NCBI RefSeq assembly: GCF_011764445.1
Contig: NZ_BLPG01000001.1
Location: 4,526,001 to 4,590,000 of the forward strand
Origin: Phytohabitans rumicis
GTDB taxonomy: Bacteria > Actinomycetota > Actinomycetes > Mycobacteriales > Micromonosporaceae
Reading direction: 5' to 3'
DNA: 64,000 nucleotides
The notes under the pieces were generated by a model that saw only the letters and a list, made by a program, of their open reading frames with translations, did not search any database and was not told the origin of the DNA. Positions 44,770-53,306 of this stretch are shown piece after piece. A program made the translations under genes and the position numbers. Numbering within the stretch: the first letter of the stretch is position 1; the number at the start of each line of letters is the position of its first letter.

Positions 44770-45457
44770 AGGCGATGCTGGCCAGCAGGAAGCCGCCGTT
44801 GACGACGGTGAAGGCGGCGATGAACCAGACCGACCAGGATGGGGCCACGAGCAGCACCGCGGCGGCCACGAAGATCACCGCGCCGTAGTCGCGGATCAGC
44901 TTGACCACGCGTACGGGCAGCGACGTCGAGGGGACCATGCTCGCGGCGTTCGGGCCGGACTGCATCACCGAGGTGACCAGGTTGACCATCCAGGTCCCGG
45001 CGAACGCGGACACCAGCCACGCGGGCGTCGACGGGCGCTGCGCCACGGCGGTCGCCCCGAGCGCGGTGACCAGGGCGATCTGGGCGGCCACGTCGCACAG
45101 GATGTCGACCCGGGCGCCGGCCGGGCTGGTTCGCCCGGTCACCCGGGCGAGCTGGCCGTCCGCGCAGTCCAGGCCGTACGCCAGCTGCCAGCCCACCAGG
45201 GCGAGCAGGCCGACCGGCCAGGCGGGCACGCGCCCGTCCGCGACCGGCTCGGCCAGCGCCACGACGGCGACCGAGGTGGCGAGCCCGAGCACCAGGTTGG
45301 CGACCGTCAGCGTGGTCGGGGACAGGCCGAGGCGGTTGCCGGCCGCCGCCAGGATCGCGCCCAGGCGCTGGCTGACCGCCTCGCTGAAGAGCCCACCGCC
45401 GCGGTTGACGCGGTAGAACTCGGCCGGTCCGGGCCTACTTATCGTCGCCGACTGCAT
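44747..45457 (-). CDS. CDP-alcohol phosphatidyltransferase family protein
   Basis: 236-residue membrane enzyme with about six helices and the full catalytic motif D-x2-D-G-x2-A-R-x8-G-x3-D-x3-D in DCADGQLARVTGRTSPAGAR then VDILCD. It would transfer a phospho-alcohol from a CDP donor to an acceptor. Upstream on the same strand are a glycerol-1-phosphate dehydrogenase-like gene and a cytidylyltransferase, which could supply the CDP-linked donor. The substrate is unproven. Confidence 0.92.
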   Translation of the reverse strand: MQSATISRPGPAEFYRVNRGGGLFSEAVSQRLGAILAAAGNRLGLSPTTLTVANLVLGLATSVAVVALAEPVADGRVPAWPVGLLALVGWQLAYGLDCADGQLARVTGRTSPAGARVDILCDVAAQIALVTALGATAVAQRPSTPAWLVSAFAGTWMVNLVTSVMQSGPNAASMVPSTSLPVRVVKLIRDYGAVIFVAAAVLLVAPSWSVWFIAAFTVVNGGFLLASIAFSARAAR

Positions 45458-46499
45458 CGACGTAGTCTGCCAGCCGCGCCCGGATCTGCTCCGGCTCCAT
45501 CGCGAGGTGTTCCAAGATCGTGTACCGGTCGGGGCGGGTCGCCGGCGCGTGCGCGACGACCTTGACGAAGTCGTCGTCGGTCAGGCCGAGGTCGCTCGGG
45601 CGGGTCGCCAGGCCGTGCCGGCGCAGGGCGGTCCTGAGCTGGTCAAAACCGGCCGTGTCGCCGCGCAGGTACGTGCAGAAGAGCGCACCCAGGCCGACCT
45701 GCTCGCCGTGCGACGCGGTGCCCGGCAGGAGCAGGTCGATGGCGTGCGAGACCTCGTGGCAGCTGCCGCTGGCCGGTCGGCTCGACCCGCAGATCGCCAT
45801 CGCCAGCCCACCCATGATCAACGCTTCGGCGAGCGTGGTGAGAAACGCGTCGTCGGTGATCGTGCCGGGGTGGTTGAGCAGGGCGACGGCGCTGGTCCGG
45901 GCGAGCGCCACGGCGAGGCCGTCGATCGGCTCCCCGCGTACCCGGTGGGACAGCTCCCAGTCGGCGACCGCGTTGATGTTGCTGAGGGCGTCGCCGATGC
46001 CGGCCTGGGTCTGCCGGTCCGGCCCGTTCTCCACGAAGTCGAGGTCGACGACGACCGCGATCGGGATGTGTACGCCGTACGAGCCGCGCCCGCCGTCGTG
46101 GTCCAGGGAGGCGACCGGCGAGGCGATCCCGTCGTTGGCGAGGCTGGTCGCCACGGTCACCATCGGGATGGCGTAGCGGGACGCGGCGTACTTGGCGGTG
46201 TCGATGGTCTTGCCGCCGCCGATGCCCACCACCGCGTCGTACGACCGCTGGCGCAGCCGGTTGCCGAGCTCCAGCGCGGAGTCCAGGGTGCCGCCGGTGA
46301 CCGTGAAGAGATCGGCGCGGCCCAGCCCCGGGCGGATCAGCTCGGCGATCCGCTCACCCTGGCCCGGCCCGATCACCACGGCCACGTCGCCGCCGCCGGA
46401 GATCCGCCGGTCGGCGAGGAGGCGGCCGAGCTCGGCCACCGCGCCCCGGCGTACCTCGATGGCGAGCGGCGTGTTGACCGTGCGGGCTAGTAGTGGCAT
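45435..46499 (-). CDS. sn-glycerol-1-phosphate dehydrogenase-like (iron/zinc alcohol dehydrogenase superfamily)
   Basis: 354 residues. Resembles AraM/EgsA glycerol-1-phosphate dehydrogenases: VVIGPGQGERIAEL, nucleotide-binding GIGGGKTIDTAKYAA, VTVATSLANDGIASPVASL, metal site SSRPASGSCHEVSHAIDLL and HGEQVGLG. The usual SGSEH is SGSCH here, which changes a residue next to the metal ligands. It would reduce dihydroxyacetone phosphate with NAD(P)H. ATG 46499 lies inside the 3' end of the cytidylyltransferase gene, and the stop is inside the start of the CDP-alcohol transferase gene, a tightly coupled operon. Confidence 0.85.
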   Translation of the reverse strand: MPLLARTVNTPLAIEVRRGAVAELGRLLADRRISGGGDVAVVIGPGQGERIAELIRPGLGRADLFTVTGGTLDSALELGNRLRQRSYDAVVGIGGGKTIDTAKYAASRYAIPMVTVATSLANDGIASPVASLDHDGGRGSYGVHIPIAVVVDLDFVENGPDRQTQAGIGDALSNINAVADWELSHRVRGEPIDGLAVALARTSAVALLNHPGTITDDAFLTTLAEALIMGGLAMAICGSSRPASGSCHEVSHAIDLLLPGTASHGEQVGLGALFCTYLRGDTAGFDQLRTALRRHGLATRPSDLGLTDDDFVKVVAHAPATRPDRYTILEHLAMEPEQIRARLADYVDAVGDDK

Positions 46500-47218
46500 G
46501 CGATCTCCCGGGCGCGGGCGAGATCGGCGTGGTTGTCCACCTCGACCCACTCCACCGCGCCGATCGTGGCCGCCCGCACCTCGCCGCCGCGGTCGGCGTA
46601 CTCCTGGTAGCCGTCCTCGTAGTAGAGGTTGGGATCCCGGCGCCAGGTGGCCTCCAGCGCGTCGGCCAGGGCGGCGGCCGCGTGCGGCTCGATGAGCGTG
46701 GCGCCGATGTACTCCCCGAACGCCTCCGCCGGGTCCATCAGCTTGGTGATCCGGGTGAGCTGCCCGCCGGCGTCGAAGGTCGTCTTCATCTCCTCGTCGG
46801 CGAGCGACTTCACGTCGTCGACGGCGAGCAGGATGCCCGGTCCGCGGGCGGCCAGCAGGGTCTTCTCGATGCTCACCGGGTGCACCGTATCGCCGTTGAC
46901 CAGCAGCGCGCCGTCCGCGAAGTGGTCCCGTGCCAGCCACAGCGAGTACGCGTTGTTCCACTCCTCGGCCTTGTCGTTGGGCACGAGGGTGAGCCGTACG
47001 CCGTACCGGTCCTGCAGCGCGGCCTGCCGGGCCTCGACGGCTCCGGCGGCGTACCCGACGACCACGGCGATGTCCCCCAGACCCACCTCGGCGAGGTTCC
47101 GCAGGGCGATGTCGAGGATCGTGGTCTCCCCGTCCACCGGGACCAGCGCCTTCGGAAGTGTGTCGGTGTACGGCCGCAGCCGCCGGCCCGCGCCGGCCGC
47201 GAGTACTAAGCCGATCAT
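46487..47218 (-). CDS. nucleotidyltransferase, phospho-alcohol cytidylyltransferase-like
   Basis: 243 residues of the NTP-transferase fold. It has the signature LVLAAGAGRRLRPYTDTLPK, then PVDGETTILDIALRNL, and a LicC-like middle NNAYSLWLARDHF and LLVNGDTVHP. The end WVEVDNHADLARAREI also resembles choline-phosphate/inositol-phosphate cytidylyltransferases rather than sugar-nucleotide enzymes. In this operon the likely product is a CDP-polyol for the CDP-alcohol transferase. It is the first gene of a three-gene coupled operon. Confidence 0.85.
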   Translation of the reverse strand: MIGLVLAAGAGRRLRPYTDTLPKALVPVDGETTILDIALRNLAEVGLGDIAVVVGYAAGAVEARQAALQDRYGVRLTLVPNDKAEEWNNAYSLWLARDHFADGALLVNGDTVHPVSIEKTLLAARGPGILLAVDDVKSLADEEMKTTFDAGGQLTRITKLMDPAEAFGEYIGATLIEPHAAAALADALEATWRRDPNLYYEDGYQEYADRGGEVRAATIGAVEWVEVDNHADLARAREIACHY

Positions 47219-47275
47219 GACGACGTTCCTTCCCCGGCGGTTAACCTGCCCGACGCCGTGAGGATAGCGCCGTGT

Positions 47276-47728
47276 TCAGAGGCCGAGTATGTGGAGCGCG
47301 GCGAAGCCGTCCTCGGTGATCTTCCGGATCAGGCCGTGGTTGACGTCGCGGTGCTCGTCGAATACGTCGAGCTCACTCTCGGTGATCCAACGGAACTCGG
47401 TGTGCTTGCCCGCCTCCAGTCGAGGGTGGTCCAGGTCGCCATCAACTCGTACCAGAAAATCGGCTTCTGTCCGGTCTATTCCGTCGTTGCCGGTGTATGT
47501 GTACTCGCCGACCGGGCCGAGCACCACCGAGATCGTCCAGCCGGTCTCCTCCCGCACCTCCCGGCGCAGGGCCTCCTCGACGCTCTCTTCGGGTTCCAAA
47601 TGGCCACCGACGATGTCCCAAATATTGGGAAACAGGCGCCGATCGGGTGACCGGCGCTGGATGAAAATGCGCCCGTCGTCGTCGACGATCAAGGCGCCGG
47701 CGCAGCGTAATGGCTCCGTGGGCACCAC
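47276..47728 (-). CDS. NUDIX hydrolase
   Basis: 150 residues with a complete Nudix box, GGHLEPEESVEEALRREVRE then ETGW, that binds Mg for pyrophosphate hydrolysis of a nucleoside-diphosphate derivative. N-terminal strands include CAGALIVDDDGRIFIQRRSP. It starts at GTG 47728, divergent from the CBS gene. The substrate cannot be told. Confidence 0.92.
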   Translation of the reverse strand: MVPTEPLRCAGALIVDDDGRIFIQRRSPDRRLFPNIWDIVGGHLEPEESVEEALRREVREETGWTISVVLGPVGEYTYTGNDGIDRTEADFLVRVDGDLDHPRLEAGKHTEFRWITESELDVFDEHRDVNHGLIRKITEDGFAALHILGL

Positions 47729-47757
47729 CCGAATCTATCTACTTGAGTGCTCCGGGG

Positions 47758-47783
47758 ACAGAACACAAGTCTTGTAGTTCTGT
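47758..47783. promoter_or_regulatory. palindrome in a divergent promoter region
   Basis: Near-perfect inverted repeat with arms ACAGAACACAAG and CTTGTAGTTCTGT (one bulged base) in the 104-bp gap between the NUDIX and CBS genes. Such a site could be a repressor operator or an RNA hairpin in the 5' leader. No known regulator is assigned. Confidence 0.4.
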
Positions 47784-47832
47784 CTTCATGCGGGCGACCA
47801 TGTTCGTACGGTGCCTTCAGGGGTGATGTGCG

Positions 47833-48225
47833 ATGCGTGTACGCGATGCCATGTCCAGCCAGGTTCTCGTCGTCGGTCCCGAGCACACGCTCCGGCAGGC
47901 TGCGCGGATGATGGCGACCCGCCGGATCGGGTCCGCCGTCGTGATCGACCCGGACTCCGAAGGAGTCGGGATTATGACCGAGCGTGACGTGCTCAGTGCC
48001 ATCGGTGCCGGGCTCGACCCGGACGTGGAGCGCACCTCCGCCCACCTCACCTGGGACGTGGTGTACGCCACCCCGGAGTGGACTCTCGAAGAGGCGGCCG
48101 CGGCCATGGCCCGGGGCGGCTTCCGGCACCTCGTCGTCCTGGAGGAGAGCGAGGTGCTGGGCGTGATCTCGGTGCGCGACATCATGCGCGTGTGGGCCCA
48201 GCAGCGGAGTGCCGCCAGCGTGTGA
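47833..48225 (+). CDS. CBS-domain protein
   Basis: 130 residues made of two CBS motifs: MRVRDAMSSQVLVVGPEHTL to GIMTERDVLSAI, and TPEWTLEEAAAAMARGGFRH to VISVRDIMRVW. Paired CBS motifs form one Bateman module that binds adenosyl ligands. No catalytic domain is attached. The stop is 19 bp from the aminotransferase start, so the two may be cotranscribed. Confidence 0.92.
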   Translation: MRVRDAMSSQVLVVGPEHTLRQAARMMATRRIGSAVVIDPDSEGVGIMTERDVLSAIGAGLDPDVERTSAHLTWDVVYATPEWTLEEAAAAMARGGFRHLVVLEESEVLGVISVRDIMRVWAQQRSAASV

Positions 48226-48244
48226 CCCCGTACGCTGGACAACC

Positions 48245-49339
48245 ATGACCGCCGAGCAGTTGATCTCTTTCGCCCGTGGTGCGCCCTCGCTGGACATCGT
48301 CGACGTCGAGGGCCTCAAGGCCGCTGCCGTCCGCGCCTTCGACGCCGATCCCGGTGGGATCACGGCGTACGGCACCTCCGTCGGCTACCCGCCCCTGCGG
48401 AAGTGGATCGCGAAGAAGCACGGCGTCTCCGTCGACCAGGTCCTCGTCACCAACGGCTCGCTGCAGGCCGACGCGTTCCTGTTCGACTACCTGGTCGGAG
48501 CCGGCGACGCGGTGGTGGTGGAGCGGCCGACGTACGACCGCACCCTGCTCAACCTGCGCTCCAAGGGTGGCGAGATCCACGCGGTCACCATCCAGCCGGA
48601 CGGCGTCGACACCGACGAGCTGCGCAAGCTGCTGGAGTCCGGGGTACGCCCCAAGCTGGCGCACATCATCCCGAACTACCAGAACCCGGCCGGCGTCACG
48701 CTGTCGCTCGCGAAACGGCGGGCGCTGCTCGACCTCGCCACCGAGTACGGCTTCACGATCTTCGAGGACGACCCGTACGCGGACATCCGCTTCCGCGGCG
48801 AGGCCCTGCCCTCGATGCTCTCGCTGGACGACAAGGGCGTGGTCGTGCATGCCTCCAGCTTCACCAAGACGGTCTGCCCTGGTGTACGGGTCGGCTACCT
48901 CGTCGGGCCGGCGCCGCTGATCGCCGACATCGCCAAGCGGGCCACCAACCTCTACATCTCGCCCGGCATGGTGGCGCAGGCGATCGTGCACCAGTTCTGC
49001 GCGTCCGGCGACATCGACCGGTCGATCCAGACCGTGTGCACCGCGCTCGGCGAGCGGGCGAAGGTCCTGGCCACCTCCCTGCGCGAGCACATCCCGGGGG
49101 TCCGGTTCACCGAGCCGGACGGCGGCTACTTCCTCTGGATCGAGCTGCCCGACGACGTACGCGCCGACGACGTCTTCGCGGCGGCCGCCGAGCGGGGCGT
49201 CGCGGTGGTCAAGGGGAGCGATTTCCTGCTGGAAGGCGGCGAGCACGCGCTGCGCCTGGCGTACTCCGCGGTGACCGTCGACCAGGTCGACGAGGGCGTG
49301 CGCCGGTTGGCCGCCGCGGTCGAGGCGGTCCGCGCGTAA
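48245..49339 (+). CDS. PLP-dependent aminotransferase (class I/II, LysN/2-aminoadipate-type)
   Basis: 364 residues of fold-type I aminotransferase. Landmarks are GTSVGYPPLRKWIAKKHGVS, LVTNGSLQADAFLFDYL, IIPNYQNPAGVTLSLAKRRA, FEDDPYADIRF and the PLP Lys in ASSFTKTVCPGVRVGYLVG. The closest characterised relatives are MocR-less aromatic/2-aminoadipate aminotransferases. I start at ATG 48245; the frame to 48209 is unlike the family. Confidence 0.92.
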   Translation: MTAEQLISFARGAPSLDIVDVEGLKAAAVRAFDADPGGITAYGTSVGYPPLRKWIAKKHGVSVDQVLVTNGSLQADAFLFDYLVGAGDAVVVERPTYDRTLLNLRSKGGEIHAVTIQPDGVDTDELRKLLESGVRPKLAHIIPNYQNPAGVTLSLAKRRALLDLATEYGFTIFEDDPYADIRFRGEALPSMLSLDDKGVVVHASSFTKTVCPGVRVGYLVGPAPLIADIAKRATNLYISPGMVAQAIVHQFCASGDIDRSIQTVCTALGERAKVLATSLREHIPGVRFTEPDGGYFLWIELPDDVRADDVFAAAAERGVAVVKGSDFLLEGGEHALRLAYSAVTVDQVDEGVRRLAAAVEAVRA

Positions 49340-49350
49340 CAAGTTTCCGG

Positions 49351-49366
49351 TGTCGGATTTCCGACA
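49351..49366. promoter_or_regulatory. short perfect palindrome
   Basis: TGTCGGATTTCCGACA, 7-bp arms around TT, lies 12 bp after the aminotransferase stop. It may be part of the termination region or a binding site for a downstream promoter. No assignment. Confidence 0.3.
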
Positions 49367-49377
49367 ATGAGTGATCT

Positions 49378-49409
49378 TCGCCGGCCCAGGGTTCCCCTCG
49401 GGCCGGCGA
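49378..49409. terminator. hairpin terminator after the aminotransferase gene
   Basis: TCGCCGGCCC pairs perfectly with GGGCCGGCGA across a 12-base loop. It is located in the 239-bp gap between the aminotransferase and corA. No other gene is evident in that gap, which includes a very C-rich tract. Confidence 0.65.
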
Positions 49410-49578
49410 TCGGCTCACAATGCTGCGAGCGCCAATCGCTAGCTATGCGGTTGACCCCATAAGCACAACCCCCCGCCCCCACCGGCGCCGGGTGGGCCGC
49501 TCGCACCCCCCACCCCCGACGCGGCCGGTCCACCCGGCGCCCTGTTTCGGGGGTAACCCGTCAGAGCAGAATTGCGCC

Positions 49579-50724
49579 ATGGCGGATGACGGTGTGACGC
49601 GTGCGGATGGGGGACGGCCGCTGTCGCGTACCTGGACCGATCCCGTGCGGCGGGTGATGACCAGGATGTTGAGCCCGGCGGACGCGGCCAACCGGCGGCC
49701 ACTCGCGCCCTCGTCGGAGCACAGCGGGATCGTCGACTGCGCGGTCTACATCGAGGGCGAACGCCAGCCGGGCGAGTGGCACTACGCCGAGGCGCTGGCC
49801 GCCGCCCGCCGCGAACGCCAGCGGCACGCCTTCGTCTGGCTGGGCCTGCACGAGCCGAGCGAGGCGGAGATGGCCGACATCGCCGAGACGTACGGGTTGC
49901 ACGAGTTGGCCGTCGAAGACGCGGTCAAGGGCGAGCAGCGCCCCAAGCTGGAGCAGTTCGGCGAGGTGAGCTCGCTGGTGCTGCGTACCGCCCGGTATGT
50001 GGGGCACGGCGAGCTCACGGAGACCTCCGAGGTGGTCGAGACCGGCCAGGTGATGCTCTTCATCGGGCCGGCGTTCGTCATCACCGTGCGGCACGGCGAC
50101 GCGTCCAAGCTGTCGCCGGTCCGCGCCGACCTGGAGTCGAAGCGGGAACTGCTGGAGCAGGGCCCGTGGGCGGTGGCGTACGCGGTGACCGACCGGGTGG
50201 TCGACCTGTACGTCGAGGTCGCCGACCACGTCGAGGGCGATCTCGACGCGCTGGAGGCCGAGGTGTTCGCGCGCAACTCGCACGGCCGGATCCAGCGGAT
50301 CTACCAGATGAAGCGCGAACTGGTCGAGTTCAAGCGCGCGGTGCTGCCCCTGCAACGGCCGCTGCAGACGCTGACCGCCCAGGTCAACCGGGAGGTGCCG
50401 AAGGAGATCCGGCGCTACTTCCGGGACGTCCAGGACCACCTGACCCGTACCGTCGAACAGATCAACTCGTACGACGACCTGCTCAACTCCGTGCTCCAGG
50501 CGCGTCTCGCGCAGGTCACCGTCGATCAGAACAACGACATGCGCAAGATCGCTGCCTGGGCGGGTATCGCGGCGGTGTGGACCGCGATCGCCGGCATCTA
50601 CGGCATGAACTTCAAACACATGCCGGAGCTCGACTGGACCTACGGCTACCCGGTCGTGCTAGCGGTAATGCTGACCATCTCCCTGGCCCTGTACCGCCTC
50701 TTCCGCCGCAGCGGTTGGTTGTAG
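49579..50724 (+). CDS. corA: CorA-family magnesium/cobalt transporter
   Basis: 381 residues. A large cytoplasmic N-terminal domain (HAFVWLGLHEPSEAEMADIA, LHELAVEDAVKGEQRPKLEQ) and long helices lead to two C-terminal membrane helices separated by the signature GMN (AGIYGMNFKHMPELDW). The basic tail RLFRRSGWL follows. The start is ATG 49579; upstream frame is not coding. Normal for the family. Confidence 0.94.
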   Translation: MADDGVTRADGGRPLSRTWTDPVRRVMTRMLSPADAANRRPLAPSSEHSGIVDCAVYIEGERQPGEWHYAEALAAARRERQRHAFVWLGLHEPSEAEMADIAETYGLHELAVEDAVKGEQRPKLEQFGEVSSLVLRTARYVGHGELTETSEVVETGQVMLFIGPAFVITVRHGDASKLSPVRADLESKRELLEQGPWAVAYAVTDRVVDLYVEVADHVEGDLDALEAEVFARNSHGRIQRIYQMKRELVEFKRAVLPLQRPLQTLTAQVNREVPKEIRRYFRDVQDHLTRTVEQINSYDDLLNSVLQARLAQVTVDQNNDMRKIAAWAGIAAVWTAIAGIYGMNFKHMPELDWTYGYPVVLAVMLTISLALYRLFRRSGWL

Positions 50725-50768
50725 CTGTCCCCGGCTCCACCGTGGTGAAGCCGGGGACACGTTCATGA

Positions 50769-51257
50769 TCACCGAACAGAGTCGGGCGCTGGCGCGGGTT
50801 CCTCCAGGGGGGCCGTGGGGTCGATGGCCTTGTTGGGGTCGTACTCCTGCCACTGCTGCTGCTTGCGGCGGCGCATCACCAGCGCACCGGCCGCCCCCAC
50901 AGCAGCACCGGCGGCCAGTAGACCGGCCAGCATCGGCCAACGATTCCGCGACATGCGCGACTCCTTCTTGGTCGTGACGGACCGTGCCTTGCTGCCGGCC
51001 TTGCGCGTCGTACGGCCGGCCTCGCGGGCCCCGTCCAAAGCCGCGACGGCCAACGGTGCGAGCGCCGCCATGGTGGACTCCCACCCCTGTGACGCCGCGC
51101 TCTTGACGCGGTCGACTCCGTCGGCTGTCCGTGGACCCATGGTCGCCCCGACCCCACCCGCGGCATGCGTCGCCGCCTGCATGAAGTGATCGAAACTCTC
51201 GCCCAGTTCAGCCTTGACCAACTGGCTGCGGGTCTTGCGCCGCCCAATCCCGAGCAC
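50769..51257 (-). CDS. conserved actinobacterial small protein with one membrane segment
   Basis: 162 residues. The basic N-terminus (VLGIGRRKTRSQLVKAELGE) is followed by a helical stretch (FDHFMQAATHAAGGVGATMG), a lysine-rich linker and a membrane helix (WPMLAGLLAAGAAVGAAGAL). The tail is charged and Pro-rich. GTG 51257 is favoured because AGGAGGT lies seven bases upstream; longer frames exist. Function unknown. Confidence 0.75.
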   Translation of the reverse strand: MLGIGRRKTRSQLVKAELGESFDHFMQAATHAAGGVGATMGPRTADGVDRVKSAASQGWESTMAALAPLAVAALDGAREAGRTTRKAGSKARSVTTKKESRMSRNRWPMLAGLLAAGAAVGAAGALVMRRRKQQQWQEYDPNKAIDPTAPLEEPAPAPDSVR

Positions 51258-51374
51258 CGGTCTCACCTCCTGACCCTTTCTCCTCGTCATCCTGCACCTT
51301 TGGATGCCTCCGACGGGCCGGAACGGGCACATGGGAGGATCCGCATGGAACTAACCAACAACTGAGGAGTACCC

Positions 51375-51920
51375 GTGGCTGACGCTCTCTACGCCACCCT
51401 GCACACCAACCACGGCCCGATCCGGTTGGAACTCTTCCCCAACCACGCGCCGAAGACGGTCCGCAACTTCGTGGAGCTCGCCCAGGGCACGCGGCCGTAC
51501 ACCAACCCGAACACCGGGCAGCCGGGCTCCGGGCCGTACTACGACGGCACGATCTCGCACCGCGTGATCAGCGGCTTCATGGTGCAGATGGGCGACCCGA
51601 CCGGCACCGGGCGCGGTGGACCGGGCTACACCTTCGAGGACGAGATCCACCCCGAGCTGAGCTTCGACCGCCCGTACCTGCTGGCCATGGCCAACGCCGG
51701 GCCCGGCTACAACAACCAGGGCACCAACGGGTCGCAGTTCTTCATCACGGTCAGCCCGACGCCGCACCTGAACCGCAAGCACACGATCTTCGGTCAGGTC
51801 GCCGACGAGACCTCCGCGAAGACGGTCGACTCGATCGCCAACGCGCCGACCTCGGCGGGCGACCGTCCGGTCGAAGACGTTGTCATCGAGCGCGTGGAGA
51901 TCCACGGCGCCGGTGCCTGA
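51375..51920 (+). CDS. peptidyl-prolyl cis-trans isomerase (cyclophilin type)
   Basis: 181-residue cyclophilin: LELFPNHAPKTVRNFVELAQ, catalytic Arg in TISHRVISGFMVQMGDPTGT, LAMANAGPGYNNQGTNGSQF then FITV, and LNRKHTIFGQV. No signal peptide, so cytoplasmic. The start is GTG 51375. The rhomboid gene follows 42 bp downstream. Confidence 0.95.
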   Translation: MADALYATLHTNHGPIRLELFPNHAPKTVRNFVELAQGTRPYTNPNTGQPGSGPYYDGTISHRVISGFMVQMGDPTGTGRGGPGYTFEDEIHPELSFDRPYLLAMANAGPGYNNQGTNGSQFFITVSPTPHLNRKHTIFGQVADETSAKTVDSIANAPTSAGDRPVEDVVIERVEIHGAGA

Positions 51921-51962
51921 CAGGTACCGTCCCGCGCGCGTCTGACAGGTACCTTTGCCTGC

Positions 51963-52892
51963 ATGAGTGAGTCACCCGTGACCGTGCCGGTCTGTTACCG
52001 CCACCCGTCGCGGGAGACATACGTCCGGTGTGTCCGGTGTGACCGCCCGATCTGCCCGGACTGCATGCGAGCGGCCTCCGTCGGGCACCAGTGCCCCGAG
52101 TGTGTGGCCGAAGGACGGCGTACCCAGCGGCCGGCGCGCACCGCCTTCGGGGGCAGTGCCGCCGGCCGTGAGGGGTACGTCACCAAGGCCCTCATCGGCC
52201 TCAACGTGATCGTCGCGCTGATCGGCCTCGCCCTCTCCGGCGCGGACTCGCTCCTCGGGGGTGGACTGTTCACCGACGCCGGCCAACTCCAGCAGATCGG
52301 CGGGGTGATCGGCCCGTCGATCACCGACGTCAACGGCCGGACCTTCATCGGCGCGTTCCCGCAGTCCGGCGACGTCTACACGGGGATCACCGACGGCGCG
52401 TACTACCGGCTGATCACCGCGATGTTCATCCACTACGGCCTGATCCACCTGCTGCTGAACATGTGGGCGCTGTGGGTGCTGGGCCGCAACCTGGAGGCCG
52501 TGCTCGGGCCGGTCCGGTTTCTCTCGCTCTACCTGCTGGCCGGGCTGGGCGGCAACGTCGCCTGCTACCTGTTCAGCCCCGACAGCCTCTCCGCGGGCGC
52601 GTCGACCTCGATCTTCGGCCTGTTCGCGGCGTTCTTCATCATCCTGCGCAAGCTCAAGCGGGACACGTCCGCCGTCATCGGCATCCTGGTGGTCAACCTG
52701 GTCCTGACGTTCGCGGTGTCCAGCATCTCGATCGCCGGGCACCTGGGCGGCCTGGTCACGGGCGCGATCGTCGGGGTGATCCTGGCGTACGCGCCGCAGG
52801 CCAAGCGGGCGTTGATCCAGGCGGCCGGCTGCGGTGCGGTCCTGCTCGCGCTGGCGGCGGCCACCGCGCTACAGGTAGCCGCGCTCAGTTAG
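51963..52892 (+). CDS. rhomboid-family intramembrane serine protease with N-terminal zinc finger
   Basis: 309 residues. An N-terminal B-box-like Cys cluster (CYRHPSRETYVRCVRCDRPI, CPDCMRAASVGHQCPEC) precedes six or seven membrane helices with the catalytic Ser in GASTSIFGLFA and His in IAGHLGGLVTG; HLLLNMWALWVLG is the helix-2 motif. It cleaves membrane-embedded substrates. Its 3' end overlaps a convergent PH-domain gene by 24 bp. Confidence 0.94.
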   Translation: MSESPVTVPVCYRHPSRETYVRCVRCDRPICPDCMRAASVGHQCPECVAEGRRTQRPARTAFGGSAAGREGYVTKALIGLNVIVALIGLALSGADSLLGGGLFTDAGQLQQIGGVIGPSITDVNGRTFIGAFPQSGDVYTGITDGAYYRLITAMFIHYGLIHLLLNMWALWVLGRNLEAVLGPVRFLSLYLLAGLGGNVACYLFSPDSLSAGASTSIFGLFAAFFIILRKLKRDTSAVIGILVVNLVLTFAVSSISIAGHLGGLVTGAIVGVILAYAPQAKRALIQAAGCGAVLLALAAATALQVAALS

Positions 52893-53282
52893 CGCCTGGG
52901 CCACCTCGCCGGGTGGCACGCCGAGGTCGTAGACGGTGAAGAGGTGCAACGAGTCGCCCGCGTCGATCTCCAGCATCTCGGTGCGCATGCCCATGCGGGG
53001 TCGCGTGTCGACGCGTACCCCCTCGATCTGCGACCAGGCCAGGTGGCGGCGGCCGGCGAATCCCGCGACCACGGTGACCCCCGACGGGTCCGCTTCGAGC
53101 CGGACCGGCGCGAGCAGGTCGCGCGCCGCCCACAGGGCGAGGGCCGCCGCCGCGACAGCGGCGAGCCCCAGCCGGACCACGTCCCCGTCGGCGAAGAGCA
53201 GGCCGACCGCGAGCAGCGCGCCGGCTCCGACGAGCTTCACGAGCGGCAGCTTCCGCGGTACGCGCCACCTAAGGGAATCCAT
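52869..53282 (-). CDS. PH-domain membrane protein
   Basis: 137 residues. Two N-terminal helices (LVKLVGAGALLAVGLLFADG, VVRLGLAAVAAAALALWAAR) are followed by a bacterial PH-like domain (PSGVTVVAGFAGRRHLAWSQ, IEGVRVDTRPRMGMRTEMLE). The family is common in actinobacteria and of unknown role. It is divergent from the thiolase, with 24 bp between the starts. Confidence 0.85.
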   Translation of the reverse strand: MDSLRWRVPRKLPLVKLVGAGALLAVGLLFADGDVVRLGLAAVAAAALALWAARDLLAPVRLEADPSGVTVVAGFAGRRHLAWSQIEGVRVDTRPRMGMRTEMLEIDAGDSLHLFTVYDLGVPPGEVAQALTERGYL

Positions 53283-53306
53283 TTACCAGAGGGTAACGTC
53301 GGACCT

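Noticed and set aside
43604-45565. A 653-codon plus-strand frame suggesting a glycosyltransferase fusion
   Set aside because: After the C run at 44600-44604 it is a low-complexity shadow over a real minus-strand CDP-alcohol transferase; the true GT4 end is at 44769 after a one-base correction.
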